A stretch of DNA of 64,000 nt from CAYSWS01 sp965603395 (GTDB taxonomy: Bacteria; Patescibacteriota; WWE3; UBA101185; UBA10185), in assembly GCA_965603395.1 (NCBI GenBank), contig CBFDCV010000001.1, positions 14,914 through 78,913 on the forward strand, read 5' to 3'. A program made the position numbers and the translations under genes. The notes below the pieces were generated by a model. It was not told the origin of the DNA. It saw nothing but the letters and a program-made list of their open reading frames with translations, and ran no database searches. How positions within the stretch are numbered: position 1 is the stretch's first letter; every line of letters starts with the position of its first letter. Below are positions 43,278-52,056 of the stretch, one piece after another.

Positions 43278-44009
43278 ATGTATAAGAAGGTATTCCAAAA
43301 CAAAAAAGCTGCTCTTTTTGACCTCGACGGCACGATCATTGATTCTCTACCTTACTGGAGAACTGCCCTAAGGCTTGTGCTTGAAGATGCCAGCGACGGT
43401 ACGGCCTCTTTGCACGGTGTGGATAGTGGTTCTTATCTAGGAGAAATTTGGAAGAGCACCATAAAAAAAGGCGGTTTGAAGACTGAATTGTCTGTTGAAG
43501 AGTTAGTTAAAAAATCTCAACAAGAATATTTATACCTCTTTAACGAAAATCCTTTAGAACCAAGAGATGGTTTTTGGGTGTTTATCGATGCATTAAAAAA
43601 TGATAAAAATTGGGTACTTGCGTTAATTTCAAATTCCGATAACTCAGTCGTAGAGCCTGTTTTAAAAAGCCTCAACATTAATGAGGGTGTCTTTGATGCA
43701 ATCATCACCGGCGATAAGGTAAAACACCGCAAACCCTCCCCTGATATTTACAACAAGGTCCTCAAAGAATTAAAGCTTAAAAGTAAAGATGCTCTTGCTT
43801 TTGAGGATTCTTTGTCAGGAGCACGTGCGTCCGGTAAGGCGGGTATCGATACTGTTGTAATTCTGAATGGAGAAACTCCTGAGCCAGAGTATCCTGATAA
43901 TGTTCTACTTTTCCTATCCGATTTTAGTACTTTACCAGGAAACCTTGATGTCACTTACTTGGAAGCTTCCAAAAAACGCTTAGATTACATGCAATCAGAA
44001 TTAGCATAA
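43278..44009 (+). CDS. HAD-superfamily hydrolase, phosphoglycolate phosphatase-like
   Basis: 243 residues. Motif I is FDLDGTIIDS (D15 nucleophile, D17), motif II LISNS, motif III near KHRKPSPDIY, and motif IV FEDSLSGARASGKAG. The helical cap (about 20-90) is of the subfamily I type. Substrate cannot be determined; phosphoglycolate, beta-phosphoglucomutase-like or other small phosphates are possible. Confidence 0.88.
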   Translation: MYKKVFQNKKAALFDLDGTIIDSLPYWRTALRLVLEDASDGTASLHGVDSGSYLGEIWKSTIKKGGLKTELSVEELVKKSQQEYLYLFNENPLEPRDGFWVFIDALKNDKNWVLALISNSDNSVVEPVLKSLNINEGVFDAIITGDKVKHRKPSPDIYNKVLKELKLKSKDALAFEDSLSGARASGKAGIDTVVILNGETPEPEYPDNVLLFLSDFSTLPGNLDVTYLEASKKRLDYMQSELA

Positions 44010-44027
44010 ACACCATTGCTTTATCAT

Positions 44028-44036
44028 TGTGGATAA
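44028..44036 (-). promoter_or_regulatory. Consensus DnaA box upstream of dnaA
   Basis: TGTGGATAA, the complement of the consensus TTATCCACA, lies 63 bp before the dnaA ATG. It could allow DnaA to control its own expression. Confidence 0.75.
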
Positions 44037-44098
44037 CTTATGTTAAATTACTTCTGCCTCGTACTAAACCTGTCTTATTTCTGCCTTCATTTTTTAGC

Positions 44099-45490
44099 AT
44101 GAATAAAAGAAAAAAAGCTGTCAAATCACAAGAGGATACTAATCAGTTTTGGAAGAAGGTTCTAGGAATTCTACAAACTGAGTTAAACCCATCCATTTTT
44201 AATACATGGGTAACGGGCGTCACGCCTGAAAACCTCACCGACACCTCAATAGAACTAGTGGTTCCTATGGATTACAGTGCAAAACAGCTACAAAAATATA
44301 CTTCTCTTATTCAAGATTCCATAGAACGGGTGGGAGGAGGGCCGTACAAAATACAATTTGTAGTAAAAAAAACAACTGAAAAAATTGAGGTTGATGACCT
44401 AGGACCTTTGTTCGAACCGAAAAAGGAAACTAAAATTAGTAAGGCGGTTATCACCAAGGCAGGACTCAATCCCAAATTCACATTCGAAAATTTCATCATG
44501 GGAAACAGTAATCAACTGGCGTACGCCATAGCTCAATCTGTGGCAGAGAACCCGGGAAAAAGCTATAATCCCTTCTTTTTGTATTCCGGTGTGGGTATGG
44601 GAAAAACTCACCTCATGCAAGCTATAGGAAATAGAATATTACAAAATGATCCGAAAACAACTGCGGTATATACAACCGGCGAGAGTTTCATGAACGAGCT
44701 CATTGAATCTATACAAAGTGGCAAGGGAAGAGGACGTTACACATCAAACGAATTTAGAAATAAGTTTAGAAAAACAGATGTTTTATTGATCGATGATATC
44801 CAAGAAATTGTGGGAAAAGAAGCCACACAAGCTGAGTTCTTTCATACTTTTAATAGCCTATACATGGCCGGTAAACAGATTGTTCTTACGTCCGATAGAC
44901 CCCCCAAAGATTTTACTAATTTAGAAAAACGCATAACGTCAAGATTTGGGAGCGGCATCATCGCTGATATACAACACCCTGAAACAGATTTGAGAGTGGC
45001 CATACTAAGAACCAAAAGAGACCAAAATGATGACGATATCTCTAACGAAGTGGTAGACTACATCGCTGAAAAAGTAACTTCTAATATTAGGGAACTTGAA
45101 GGAGCTTATTTACAGGTGCTGACTACCGCCAAGGCAAAGGGCAAGAACCCCACACCTGAGTTAGCAGAAGGAGTATTGGGAAAAACCGTTACTCTAAAAA
45201 GAAAGAAATCTCTAACCTTAAGTCAGATACTAAGCACTGTTTGCAAATACTACTCACTAAAAACTACTGATCTTAAAGGAAAAAGAAGAACCAAGAACAT
45301 TGTTATTCCCAGACAGGTAGCCATGTATTTGATGAGGGAGCTTACCGAAGAGCCTCTTATGAATATTGGAAAGTTTTTGGGTGGTAGAGACCACACCACC
45401 ATCATGCATGGCATCGATAAGATCCGAGCCGAGATTAAGGACATGGGTAGGATCAGACAGGATGTTAACAATGTTAAAGAGATGCTTTAG
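44099..45490 (+). CDS. dnaA: Chromosomal replication initiator protein DnaA
   Basis: 463 residues from the ATG at 44099; the ORF starts 24 codons earlier, but that extension covers the DnaA box and has no family similarity. Domain I (about 12-90), AAA+ domain with Walker A SGVGMGKTH and Walker B LLIDDIQEI, and domain IV with the signature GGRDHTTIMHGIDKI. It opens the replication origin. The following noncoding region carries several DnaA boxes. Confidence 0.96.
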   Translation: MNKRKKAVKSQEDTNQFWKKVLGILQTELNPSIFNTWVTGVTPENLTDTSIELVVPMDYSAKQLQKYTSLIQDSIERVGGGPYKIQFVVKKTTEKIEVDDLGPLFEPKKETKISKAVITKAGLNPKFTFENFIMGNSNQLAYAIAQSVAENPGKSYNPFFLYSGVGMGKTHLMQAIGNRILQNDPKTTAVYTTGESFMNELIESIQSGKGRGRYTSNEFRNKFRKTDVLLIDDIQEIVGKEATQAEFFHTFNSLYMAGKQIVLTSDRPPKDFTNLEKRITSRFGSGIIADIQHPETDLRVAILRTKRDQNDDDISNEVVDYIAEKVTSNIRELEGAYLQVLTTAKAKGKNPTPELAEGVLGKTVTLKRKKSLTLSQILSTVCKYYSLKTTDLKGKRRTKNIVIPRQVAMYLMRELTEEPLMNIGKFLGGRDHTTIMHGIDKIRAEIKDMGRIRQDVNNVKEML

Positions 45491-45824
45491 TTCATAAAAG
45501 ATCGGCCTGGGGAAAGCTTGTGGATACCTATGGATAAGATAGTGTAGCTCTATAAGGTATGTGGAAAAACCCAAGTCTTATACACAAAACTATGCACAAC
45601 AAACCGGTAATTATGCACAAGCTAGGCGTTGATGGTTCTTACAAAAAACGATTACGTTCTTGGGCAAAGCTTAATGGAGCAAGTCAGAACTCGTTATCAA
45701 CATGTAAAAAGTTGGGATAATCTACCAATAAAGCAAATGGAAGCACCGTACACAAATCCACAGCCCCTACTACCTCTACTACTTATTTTATATATACTAA
45801 CTATTAGAGTTATTGTGTAAAACT
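45491..45824. other. Noncoding DnaA-box region, candidate replication origin
   Basis: The longest gene-free stretch (334 bp). DnaA-box-like 9-mers: 45518-45526 TTGTGGATA, 45529-45537 TATGGATAA, 45560-45568 TGTGGAAAA, 45578-45586 TTATACACA, 45591-45599 TATGCACAA and 45611-45619 TTATGCACA. An A/T-rich section at about 45780-45824 could be the unwinding element. Position directly after dnaA fits oriC. Genes on both sides run forward, so there is no strand switch to support it; GC skew would be needed. Confidence 0.65.
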
Positions 45825-46973
45825 ATGTACATATTTTCAATAACATTTACAAAAATACTAAGCAAGTTAATAAGAAGGTTTAATCTTGGATCGGGTTATG
45901 TTTGGCCGGGCCATTTAATATTAAAGATTTACCCCAAAGTAATTAAGAGTATTAATCAAAGACTGCCGAAAAAAGTAGTTTTTATATCCGGTACTAATGG
46001 GAAAACCACTACAGCCAAGCTTATAAGACATATAGCTGAAAAACATAATCTGAAGGTACTCCACAACGATACAGGAGCCAACTTGCTTAATGGCGTGGTG
46101 TCCAGTGTTTTGCTAAGCTCTGATCTTAGGGGAAACCTTGACCATGATATAGCCATTTTTGAATTAGACGAGGTTGCGTTACCAAAACTAATGAAGGAGG
46201 TAGAGCCCGGAATTCTTGTCCTGCTTAATTTATCAAGAGATCAGCTTGATAGGCATTGGGAAGTTGATGCGGTCTTTGAAAAGTGGTTAGAAGCAGTTAA
46301 GAGTTTGCGGGGGGAAACCACACTAATTTTGGAAAAAGCACAAAACAAACTCACACACTTAGCAGGAAAGCATAATGGAGAAAATATTTATTTTGATGAT
46401 TCCGTTGATAATTTATCTTACACAAAGTTGGCAGGTTCATTTAATGCCAAAAATGTTAATTGTTCCCTATTGGTAGCTGAAAAAATGGGCATTAACCGGG
46501 ATGAGGCTAGAGATAGTTTGCATGATTTTGAATATGCTTATGGTAGAGGAGAGAAAGTATTATACAAGAATAAGGAGTGGCGGATACTGCTAGCAAAAAA
46601 TCCTGAAAGTTTAAATCAAAACCTAAAACTACTTTTAGAGGATAAGACTTCCTATGATTCCGTTTTGTACATACTAAATGACAACATTCCTGATGGTTTG
46701 GATGTTTCGTGGATATATGATATTGAGCCAAAACTACTAAGAGAGGTAAGTGCAGGAAAGAACATATTCATAGCAGGAATTAGATTTATGGACATGGCTG
46801 TACGTCTTCAGTACGCGGGAGCCGCGGTGCTAAAGGATAAGATAACAGAGAATCCGACAGATATTACAAATATCATCAGCAAATATGAAGAAGTAAAAAA
46901 GATAGTGGTACTACCAAACTATTCAGCCATGTTAGAGATGAGAAAAGTTTTAACCGGAAGGAAGATCCTATGA
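45825..46973 (+). CDS. murT: Lipid II isoglutaminyl synthase, MurT subunit
   Basis: 382 residues from the ATG at 45825; a TTG at 45813 is the ORF edge. Mur-ligase P-loop GTNGKTTT (56-63), FELDEVALP and LLNLSRDQLDR are present. The C-terminal DUF1727-type domain has YILNDNIPDGLDVSWIYDIE, with D299 at the catalytic Asp position known in Staphylococcus MurT. The four-Cys zinc ribbon usual in MurT is absent. With GatD it amidates D-Glu of the stem peptide. Confidence 0.9.
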   Translation: MYIFSITFTKILSKLIRRFNLGSGYVWPGHLILKIYPKVIKSINQRLPKKVVFISGTNGKTTTAKLIRHIAEKHNLKVLHNDTGANLLNGVVSSVLLSSDLRGNLDHDIAIFELDEVALPKLMKEVEPGILVLLNLSRDQLDRHWEVDAVFEKWLEAVKSLRGETTLILEKAQNKLTHLAGKHNGENIYFDDSVDNLSYTKLAGSFNAKNVNCSLLVAEKMGINRDEARDSLHDFEYAYGRGEKVLYKNKEWRILLAKNPESLNQNLKLLLEDKTSYDSVLYILNDNIPDGLDVSWIYDIEPKLLREVSAGKNIFIAGIRFMDMAVRLQYAGAAVLKDKITENPTDITNIISKYEEVKKIVVLPNYSAMLEMRKVLTGRKIL

Positions 46974-47737
46974 AACTATCTTTAGCCTATTTCTATCCGG
47001 ACGAGCTAAATTTATATGGAGACACCGGAAATGTGGAGATTCTTGTTGCTAGAGCTAAAGCACGTGATCTAAAAGTAAATGTTGTAGAAGTCAGTTCTCA
47101 AACTCACGCAAACAGAGCTTTGCTAAAAGAGGTTGATCTGATTTTCATGGGCGGAGGGCCCGATTCGGGACAGAAAAAAATGTACGAAGATCTACTACAC
47201 AAAAAAGGACCTTATATAAAAGAGTTTATACAAGAAGAAGGCGTTGCCTTGTTCATTTGCGGTGCTTACCAGTTGATGGGCCATTATTATAGATCAGCTG
47301 ACAGCAGCGAGCTTAAAGGTTTGGGATTATTTGATATATATACACAACATTTTGGTAATCATAAAAAGAGATGTGTTGGCAACACCGTATGCAATCTTAA
47401 TGAATCTATTTTGGATGATAGTGTGTTCAAAGCCGTAAACAAAACAGGTGATACCCTAGTAGGTTTTGAAAATCACGGGGGAAGAACTTATCTAAACGAA
47501 GGTACCAAGCCGTTAGCCAGAGTGTTATCAGGACATGGAAATAACTCTGAAGACAGGACTGAAGGATTGCACTTTAAAAACTCCATAGGAACCTACTTTC
47601 ATGGCCCGCTGCTTTCAAAAAACCCGCACATAGCTGATTATCTTATTGCTAAAGCATTAAAACTGGAAAATCTTTCTAATTTAGATGATACTATTATTAA
47701 CACCGCCCACTCTGCCCTGGTAAAAAGATTCAAATGA
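46970..47737 (+). CDS. gatD: Lipid II isoglutaminyl synthase, GatD glutaminase subunit
   Basis: 255 residues, class I glutamine amidotransferase (CobB/CobQ-like). The nucleophile C97 is in FICGAYQLMG and H211 in GTYFHGPLL. GatD supplies ammonia to MurT. It overlaps murT by 4 bp, matching the known obligate complex and supporting both calls. Confidence 0.93.
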   Translation: MKLSLAYFYPDELNLYGDTGNVEILVARAKARDLKVNVVEVSSQTHANRALLKEVDLIFMGGGPDSGQKKMYEDLLHKKGPYIKEFIQEEGVALFICGAYQLMGHYYRSADSSELKGLGLFDIYTQHFGNHKKRCVGNTVCNLNESILDDSVFKAVNKTGDTLVGFENHGGRTYLNEGTKPLARVLSGHGNNSEDRTEGLHFKNSIGTYFHGPLLSKNPHIADYLIAKALKLENLSNLDDTIINTAHSALVKRFK

Positions 47738-48951
47738 AGAAAAAAAGAAAAGAAACCATTAGCAGAGTGCTGTTTTATGTATTGGTGTTTTTGTTACCCC
47801 TCAATCTTGGCTACCACTTTCTGATCAAGGACGCTTACCAAAATGGTATTCTGATAGACTATTTAATACCTACGCTCTATCTGCAGGATATTTTAGCAGC
47901 TTTGTTTATTACACTTAATTTAGACACGCTGTACAAGAATATTCGAAAAGGTGACAAGTACTTGATGTGGTTTTTATTCACCGTATTTCTAGCCTCAGTT
48001 TCTTCTATGTATACATACTCTTCGCTTGCTTCTTTTGGTAGGCTACTTATTTACGTGCTAACCATGCTTATTGTAAAGCATAAGTATAGGGGAAAAGAAT
48101 ATTTTAATAAGGTAGTTTACATTTTCGGTGTTACCGTCACATTACTATCTTTGTTGGCTGTGTTTCAGTGGAAGGGTCAAGGGTCTGTTTTTGATAACTA
48201 TTTATTCTTTGGGGAGCAACCGTATACTGTGGCTACTCCGGGGATTAATGTAGAAAGCTTTTTTAGCATAGCAAAAGTCCCTCCTTACGGAACTTTTAGA
48301 CACCCCAACATATTTGGTGGGATATTGAGCATTATCTTGATTTGGTTTTTATTTAAAAATAAAAAGAGTAGGTTTATGAAAGTAGCTTTTATTCTTGGTG
48401 TGATAGCGTTATTTTTAACCTTAAGTAAATTTGCCTGGATCAGCTTTCTTCTTGGGGTTGGATTTTACTTTTTGTTAAAGAAGAGGCCCCAGTATGTGTA
48501 CAGGGTTGGCTTAGGTATTGTAGGCTTTTCGATTTCTTTATCTTTGTTTCTACCCTTTTTTCCAAAGATTTCGGGCCTTTCAGAAAAACCGTCATATTAC
48601 AGGAGGGCAGACCTTCTTAGTTCCTCCTACAGGCTTATTGGCATGGATCCTTACTTTGGGGTGGGTTATGGAGCGTCTACAGCATATATAAATAAATTCT
48701 TACCTTCCAAACACGATATAAGATTTGCCCAACCCACACATAATATTTTTGTGTTGTTACTAGTGGAAGCGGGAGCACTCGCGTTGCTGTTTTTTACCTT
48801 GTTTTTATTTAACAGTATAAAAAAAGCGTTAAAAAACCCTATAATTTTTATTTCTCTCACACAAATTGTATTTCTGGGTATTTTCGATCACTATTTTTTC
48901 ACAATTCACCAACCACAGCTTTTAATGTGGTTAATTTTAGGCTTTGTGTAA
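47734..48951 (+). CDS. O-antigen ligase/polymerase-like membrane protein
   Basis: 405 residues with about 10-11 membrane helices. PPYGTFRHPNIFGGIL and a second motif GVGYGASTAYINKF followed by AQPTHNIFVLLLVEAG are typical of the Wzy/WaaL superfamily (PF04932). These enzymes polymerise or ligate lipid-linked glycans outside the membrane. It overlaps gatD by 4 bp and fits a glycan-envelope role. Confidence 0.85.
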   Translation: MKKKRKETISRVLFYVLVFLLPLNLGYHFLIKDAYQNGILIDYLIPTLYLQDILAALFITLNLDTLYKNIRKGDKYLMWFLFTVFLASVSSMYTYSSLASFGRLLIYVLTMLIVKHKYRGKEYFNKVVYIFGVTVTLLSLLAVFQWKGQGSVFDNYLFFGEQPYTVATPGINVESFFSIAKVPPYGTFRHPNIFGGILSIILIWFLFKNKKSRFMKVAFILGVIALFLTLSKFAWISFLLGVGFYFLLKKRPQYVYRVGLGIVGFSISLSLFLPFFPKISGLSEKPSYYRRADLLSSSYRLIGMDPYFGVGYGASTAYINKFLPSKHDIRFAQPTHNIFVLLLVEAGALALLFFTLFLFNSIKKALKNPIIFISLTQIVFLGIFDHYFFTIHQPQLLMWLILGFV

Positions 48952-49009
48952 CACCGCGCCTTGTAGATTTAAGTAAAAGCCCCTATAATTTAAAAGTATT
49001 AGTATATAT

Positions 49010-50341
49010 ATGTATAAAAAGGCCTGCTCCAAAAACATTAAAAGCAAGTTTCTCACCATTGGTTTAGTTTTAGTTTTACCTGTGTTTTTAACCGCATGTA
49101 CACTGGGGGATTTACCTGTGATAGGTAAGTTTTTTGGTGGTAGTAGTACTACAGACGATGGGCCTCCGGTAGTAGACACAGGCCCGGCTAGTTTAAATGT
49201 GTGGGGAATTTGGGAGAGAAAAGAAGTGATGGATGTTCTGATTCAAAGATACAACGAGGTTTATCCTGATGTAACTATCAATTATGAGGACAGGTCAGTA
49301 TTAAAGCCAATTGTGGAATATAAAGAGATAAGTTTTACTAGGGCCACCGATCCTTCAGGACCCGACGTTATGAGAGTTCATATTAGTTGGTTGCCCACAT
49401 TGGTACCTTCCTTAGAGCCGATGCCTGATGACATCATGGACGTAGACACCTTTAGAAGTACTTTTTATCCTGTGGCGGCGGATAATCTAGTTGTCGATGG
49501 GAAGATCTATGGTATGCCCACTTTCTATGATGGTTTGGTATTAGTTTATAACAAGGACCATTTTGAGGAGATTGGTCAGACAGAAGCACCTACAGCTTGG
49601 GAAGAATTCAGAAGATTGGCATTGGAACTGACAGTCAAAGGCGAAGGAAATCGCATAGTAAGAGCTGGCGCAGCCATGGGAGCGGCTGATAACATTGACT
49701 TTTTCTCTGACATTTTAGGAATGTTGTTCTCACAAGCTAGGGTTGCCGTGCCGGCAGAGATCGAACAGGAACCCGCACAACATGCACTAGCGTTTTATAC
49801 CAACTTTGTGATGGAAGATGAGGTATGGGCCACGGATCTACCGGAAGCTTCGGTTGCTTTTGCTCAGGAAAAGGTTTCCATGATTTTTGTGCCAACCTGG
49901 AACCTTCTGGACATTTTAGCCGCCAGACCGGATATGAACATTGGTGTAGCGGTTCCCCCGCAAGCTCAACCTGATGAACCGGCAACATGGGCAAGTTTTT
50001 GGGTGGATGTAGTGCCCAAGTCCAGTCAAGATACTTTAGCTGCGTGGAGCTACATTAGCTTTTTAGCTCAGGAGGAACAGCAAATGATGATATTCGGCGA
50101 GGCTAGTAATTACAGAGTATTCGGACCTCCGTACAGTTTGATGTCTTTGAGCGGAGAACTAGCCGACAACCCTTACTTAGCGCCAGTACTTGAGGCAGCC
50201 AGCGTAGCTAATACTAATGAGTTAGCAGCCAGAGCAGGAAATAGGAAGCAAGTGGATGCCATGAAGGAAGCTGTAAACTCTATATTGGGAGGTAGAACTA
50301 CACCTGAACAAGCACTGGATACCGCTAAAGAAGCTTTATAA
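49010..50341 (+). CDS. Extracellular solute-binding lipoprotein
   Basis: 443 residues with a lipoprotein signal: basic start, hydrophobic core and lipobox LTAC (C30). The mature part follows family 1 ABC-transporter binding proteins (NVWGIWERKEVMDVLIQRY, VYNKDHFEEIG, IFVPTWNLLDI). It probably binds a sugar or similar solute. No transporter permease or ATPase is adjacent, so it may work with genes elsewhere. Confidence 0.87.
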   Translation: MYKKACSKNIKSKFLTIGLVLVLPVFLTACTLGDLPVIGKFFGGSSTTDDGPPVVDTGPASLNVWGIWERKEVMDVLIQRYNEVYPDVTINYEDRSVLKPIVEYKEISFTRATDPSGPDVMRVHISWLPTLVPSLEPMPDDIMDVDTFRSTFYPVAADNLVVDGKIYGMPTFYDGLVLVYNKDHFEEIGQTEAPTAWEEFRRLALELTVKGEGNRIVRAGAAMGAADNIDFFSDILGMLFSQARVAVPAEIEQEPAQHALAFYTNFVMEDEVWATDLPEASVAFAQEKVSMIFVPTWNLLDILAARPDMNIGVAVPPQAQPDEPATWASFWVDVVPKSSQDTLAAWSYISFLAQEEQQMMIFGEASNYRVFGPPYSLMSLSGELADNPYLAPVLEAASVANTNELAARAGNRKQVDAMKEAVNSILGGRTTPEQALDTAKEAL

Positions 50342-50362
50342 AACAAAAACCCCCCGTTAAGA

Positions 50363-50368
50363 TATAAT
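50363..50368 (+). promoter_or_regulatory. -10 hexamer of tsaD
   Basis: A perfect TATAAT lies 6 nt before the GTG at 50375, with no Shine-Dalgarno. This defines the GTG as start. Confidence 0.65.
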
Positions 50369-50374
50369 ACCCTC

Positions 50375-51385
50375 GTGAAAATATTTGGTATTGAATCATC
50401 TTGTGACGAAACCGCTTGCGCTGTGATTGAAGATGGCGTTAAAGAAATATCTAGTGTGGTGGCCTCTTCCGCCGAACTTCATGAGAAAACAGGAGGCGTA
50501 GTACCAGAGGTGGCAGCAAGAAAGCAGGTAGAAAGCATCACGCCGGTTATCGAAGCCTGTTTGCAAGAGGCTGGTATAAAAGATCCTAAAAAAGAAATAG
50601 ATGCCATAGCAGTGACCGTTGGACCAGGCCTAGTGGGTTCTTTATTGGTAGGCGTGGAGGCTGCTAAGTCTCTGTCCTTGGTTTGGGACAAGCCTTTGGT
50701 ACCTGTAAACCATCTCATAGGTCATATATACGGTAATTTTGTAAACGGACCATCAACAGATAAGATACAATTCCCGGCTGTGGTTTTGATTGTAAGCGGT
50801 GGCCACACGGATTTGGTGATCATGTATGACCATGGCAAGTTTGAGTACTTAGGTGGAACCCTGGACGATGCTGCTGGTGAAGCTTTTGATAAAGTGGCCA
50901 GGCTGTTGGGACTTTCAAAATATTTAGGAGGCTCTTTGCTTTCAGCTAAAGCGGCTGAGTGTAAGAATAATACTGTAATGGGCAGGCTTCCCAGACCAAT
51001 GATAGATAGGGAAGATTTTGATTTTTCATTTTCGGGTTTGAAAACAGCTGTGCTAAGGCTGGTCGAAAAGGAAGAACACCCGGCGGAGGTAGTAGCCTGT
51101 GAGTTTGAGGAAGCTGCTACGGAGGTTTTAATAACCAAAACCATAAGGGCAGCCAAAAAGGTCAAGGCAAAGTCTATATTGTTAGGGGGAGGTGTGGCCG
51201 CTAATCAAAAGCTAAGAGCCGGATTAAAATATGCCTCAGAGGGGATAAACATCCCGGTGTTCGCGCCTCCTTTAAAATACTGCGGAGACAGTGCTGTATA
51301 TATAGCCAGCGCTGCGCACTTTAATTATTTTCCCAAGCCTTTATCTGAAGTAACTGCAGATCCGTCCCTCACCGTAATGGATTAG
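50375..51385 (+). CDS. tsaD: tRNA threonylcarbamoyladenosine transferase TsaD
   Basis: 336 residues with a GTG start. ASKHA fold: IESSCDETACAVIEDG, VVPEVAARKQVE, metal-binding HLIGH in NHLIGHIYGNF and the VSGGHTDLV loop. It installs the t6A modification at position 37 of ANN-decoding tRNAs with TsaB and TsaE. It is expressed from its own leaderless promoter. Confidence 0.95.
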   Translation: MKIFGIESSCDETACAVIEDGVKEISSVVASSAELHEKTGGVVPEVAARKQVESITPVIEACLQEAGIKDPKKEIDAIAVTVGPGLVGSLLVGVEAAKSLSLVWDKPLVPVNHLIGHIYGNFVNGPSTDKIQFPAVVLIVSGGHTDLVIMYDHGKFEYLGGTLDDAAGEAFDKVARLLGLSKYLGGSLLSAKAAECKNNTVMGRLPRPMIDREDFDFSFSGLKTAVLRLVEKEEHPAEVVACEFEEAATEVLITKTIRAAKKVKAKSILLGGGVAANQKLRAGLKYASEGINIPVFAPPLKYCGDSAVYIASAAHFNYFPKPLSEVTADPSLTVMD

Positions 51386-51400
51386 GGACTTTTCCATAAA

Positions 51401-51486
51401 TTATCCACATATTTATGTGCCAACCAAAGCCATCATTGAGCCACTTTTGTGTTATCTATTGACACGCACCCTTGAAATGTGGAAAA
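51401..51486. promoter_or_regulatory. Two DnaA-box-like sites in the tsaD-DUF5343 gap
   Basis: A perfect TTATCCACA (51401-51409) and a near match TGTGGAAAA (51478-51486, reverse) flank a TTGACA (51459-51464). No -10 lies at a normal distance from that TTGACA. The sites could control the downstream gene through DnaA. Confidence 0.4.
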
Positions 51487-51495
51487 CTTGTATAT

Positions 51496-52056
51496 ATGTC
51501 GAGCCTCCCTTATGTTCAATCGTACAAGAAGCTAAAAGTCTTTTTTGAGGCTGTAAAAATTGCAGAAACCCCTTCCAAATTTACGTATAGGTACTTTGCA
51601 GGACTTGGTTTCCCTAGTTCTAAAGATAGGGACTTTGTTATAGCTCTAAAACAGCTGGGATTTATTGATGCCAAAGGGCAACCCACAGAGGATTACGCTA
51701 GTCTAAAGGATGTCAGGCAGTTTGAGGGTACTGTGAAGAGGGGAATAGAGAGAGCATATTTAAACCTGCTTGAGCTGGACGGAAATGCAGTAGATGTGTC
51801 AGAAAATGTGCTAAACGGTTATTTTGGAAGGTTAACAGGAGAGTCGTTAGAAAAAGTAATGGTTTATGCCAGGACATTTAAAGAGTTGGTTGGTTTAGCC
51901 GGTTGGGACACAGAAGAAGAGCAGGAAGTTGAAAGTAGAAAGAACGTTGAAAGGGATAGGTCAAACATAAACTTAAGTATTAATTTACCAACTACAACGG
52001 ATGAAAAGGTGTACGAGACCTTATTTAAGCACTTAAAAGACTTAGTAACTCCTTGA
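51496..52056 (+). CDS. DUF5343-like protein
   Basis: 186 residues from the ATG at 51496; the ORF opens with a TTG at 51472. SLPYVQSYKKLKVFFEAVK, APSK-like TPSKFTYRYFAGLGFPSSKD and VIALKQLGFIDAKGQPTEDY resemble DUF5343, a helix-turn-helix-like N-terminal domain often associated with defence or regulation. The tail is charged. Its end overlaps convergent proS by 32 bp. A DNA-binding role is an inference. Confidence 0.7.
   Translation: MSSLPYVQSYKKLKVFFEAVKIAETPSKFTYRYFAGLGFPSSKDRDFVIALKQLGFIDAKGQPTEDYASLKDVRQFEGTVKRGIERAYLNLLELDGNAVDVSENVLNGYFGRLTGESLEKVMVYARTFKELVGLAGWDTEEEQEVESRKNVERDRSNINLSINLPTTTDEKVYETLFKHLKDLVTP

Noticed and set aside
45613..45820. Short ORFs in the DnaA-box region
   Set aside because: A 35-codon frame and a 63-codon frame exist, but neither has a ribosome binding site, -10 element or recognisable sequence; L34 (rpmH), often found near dnaA, is not there.
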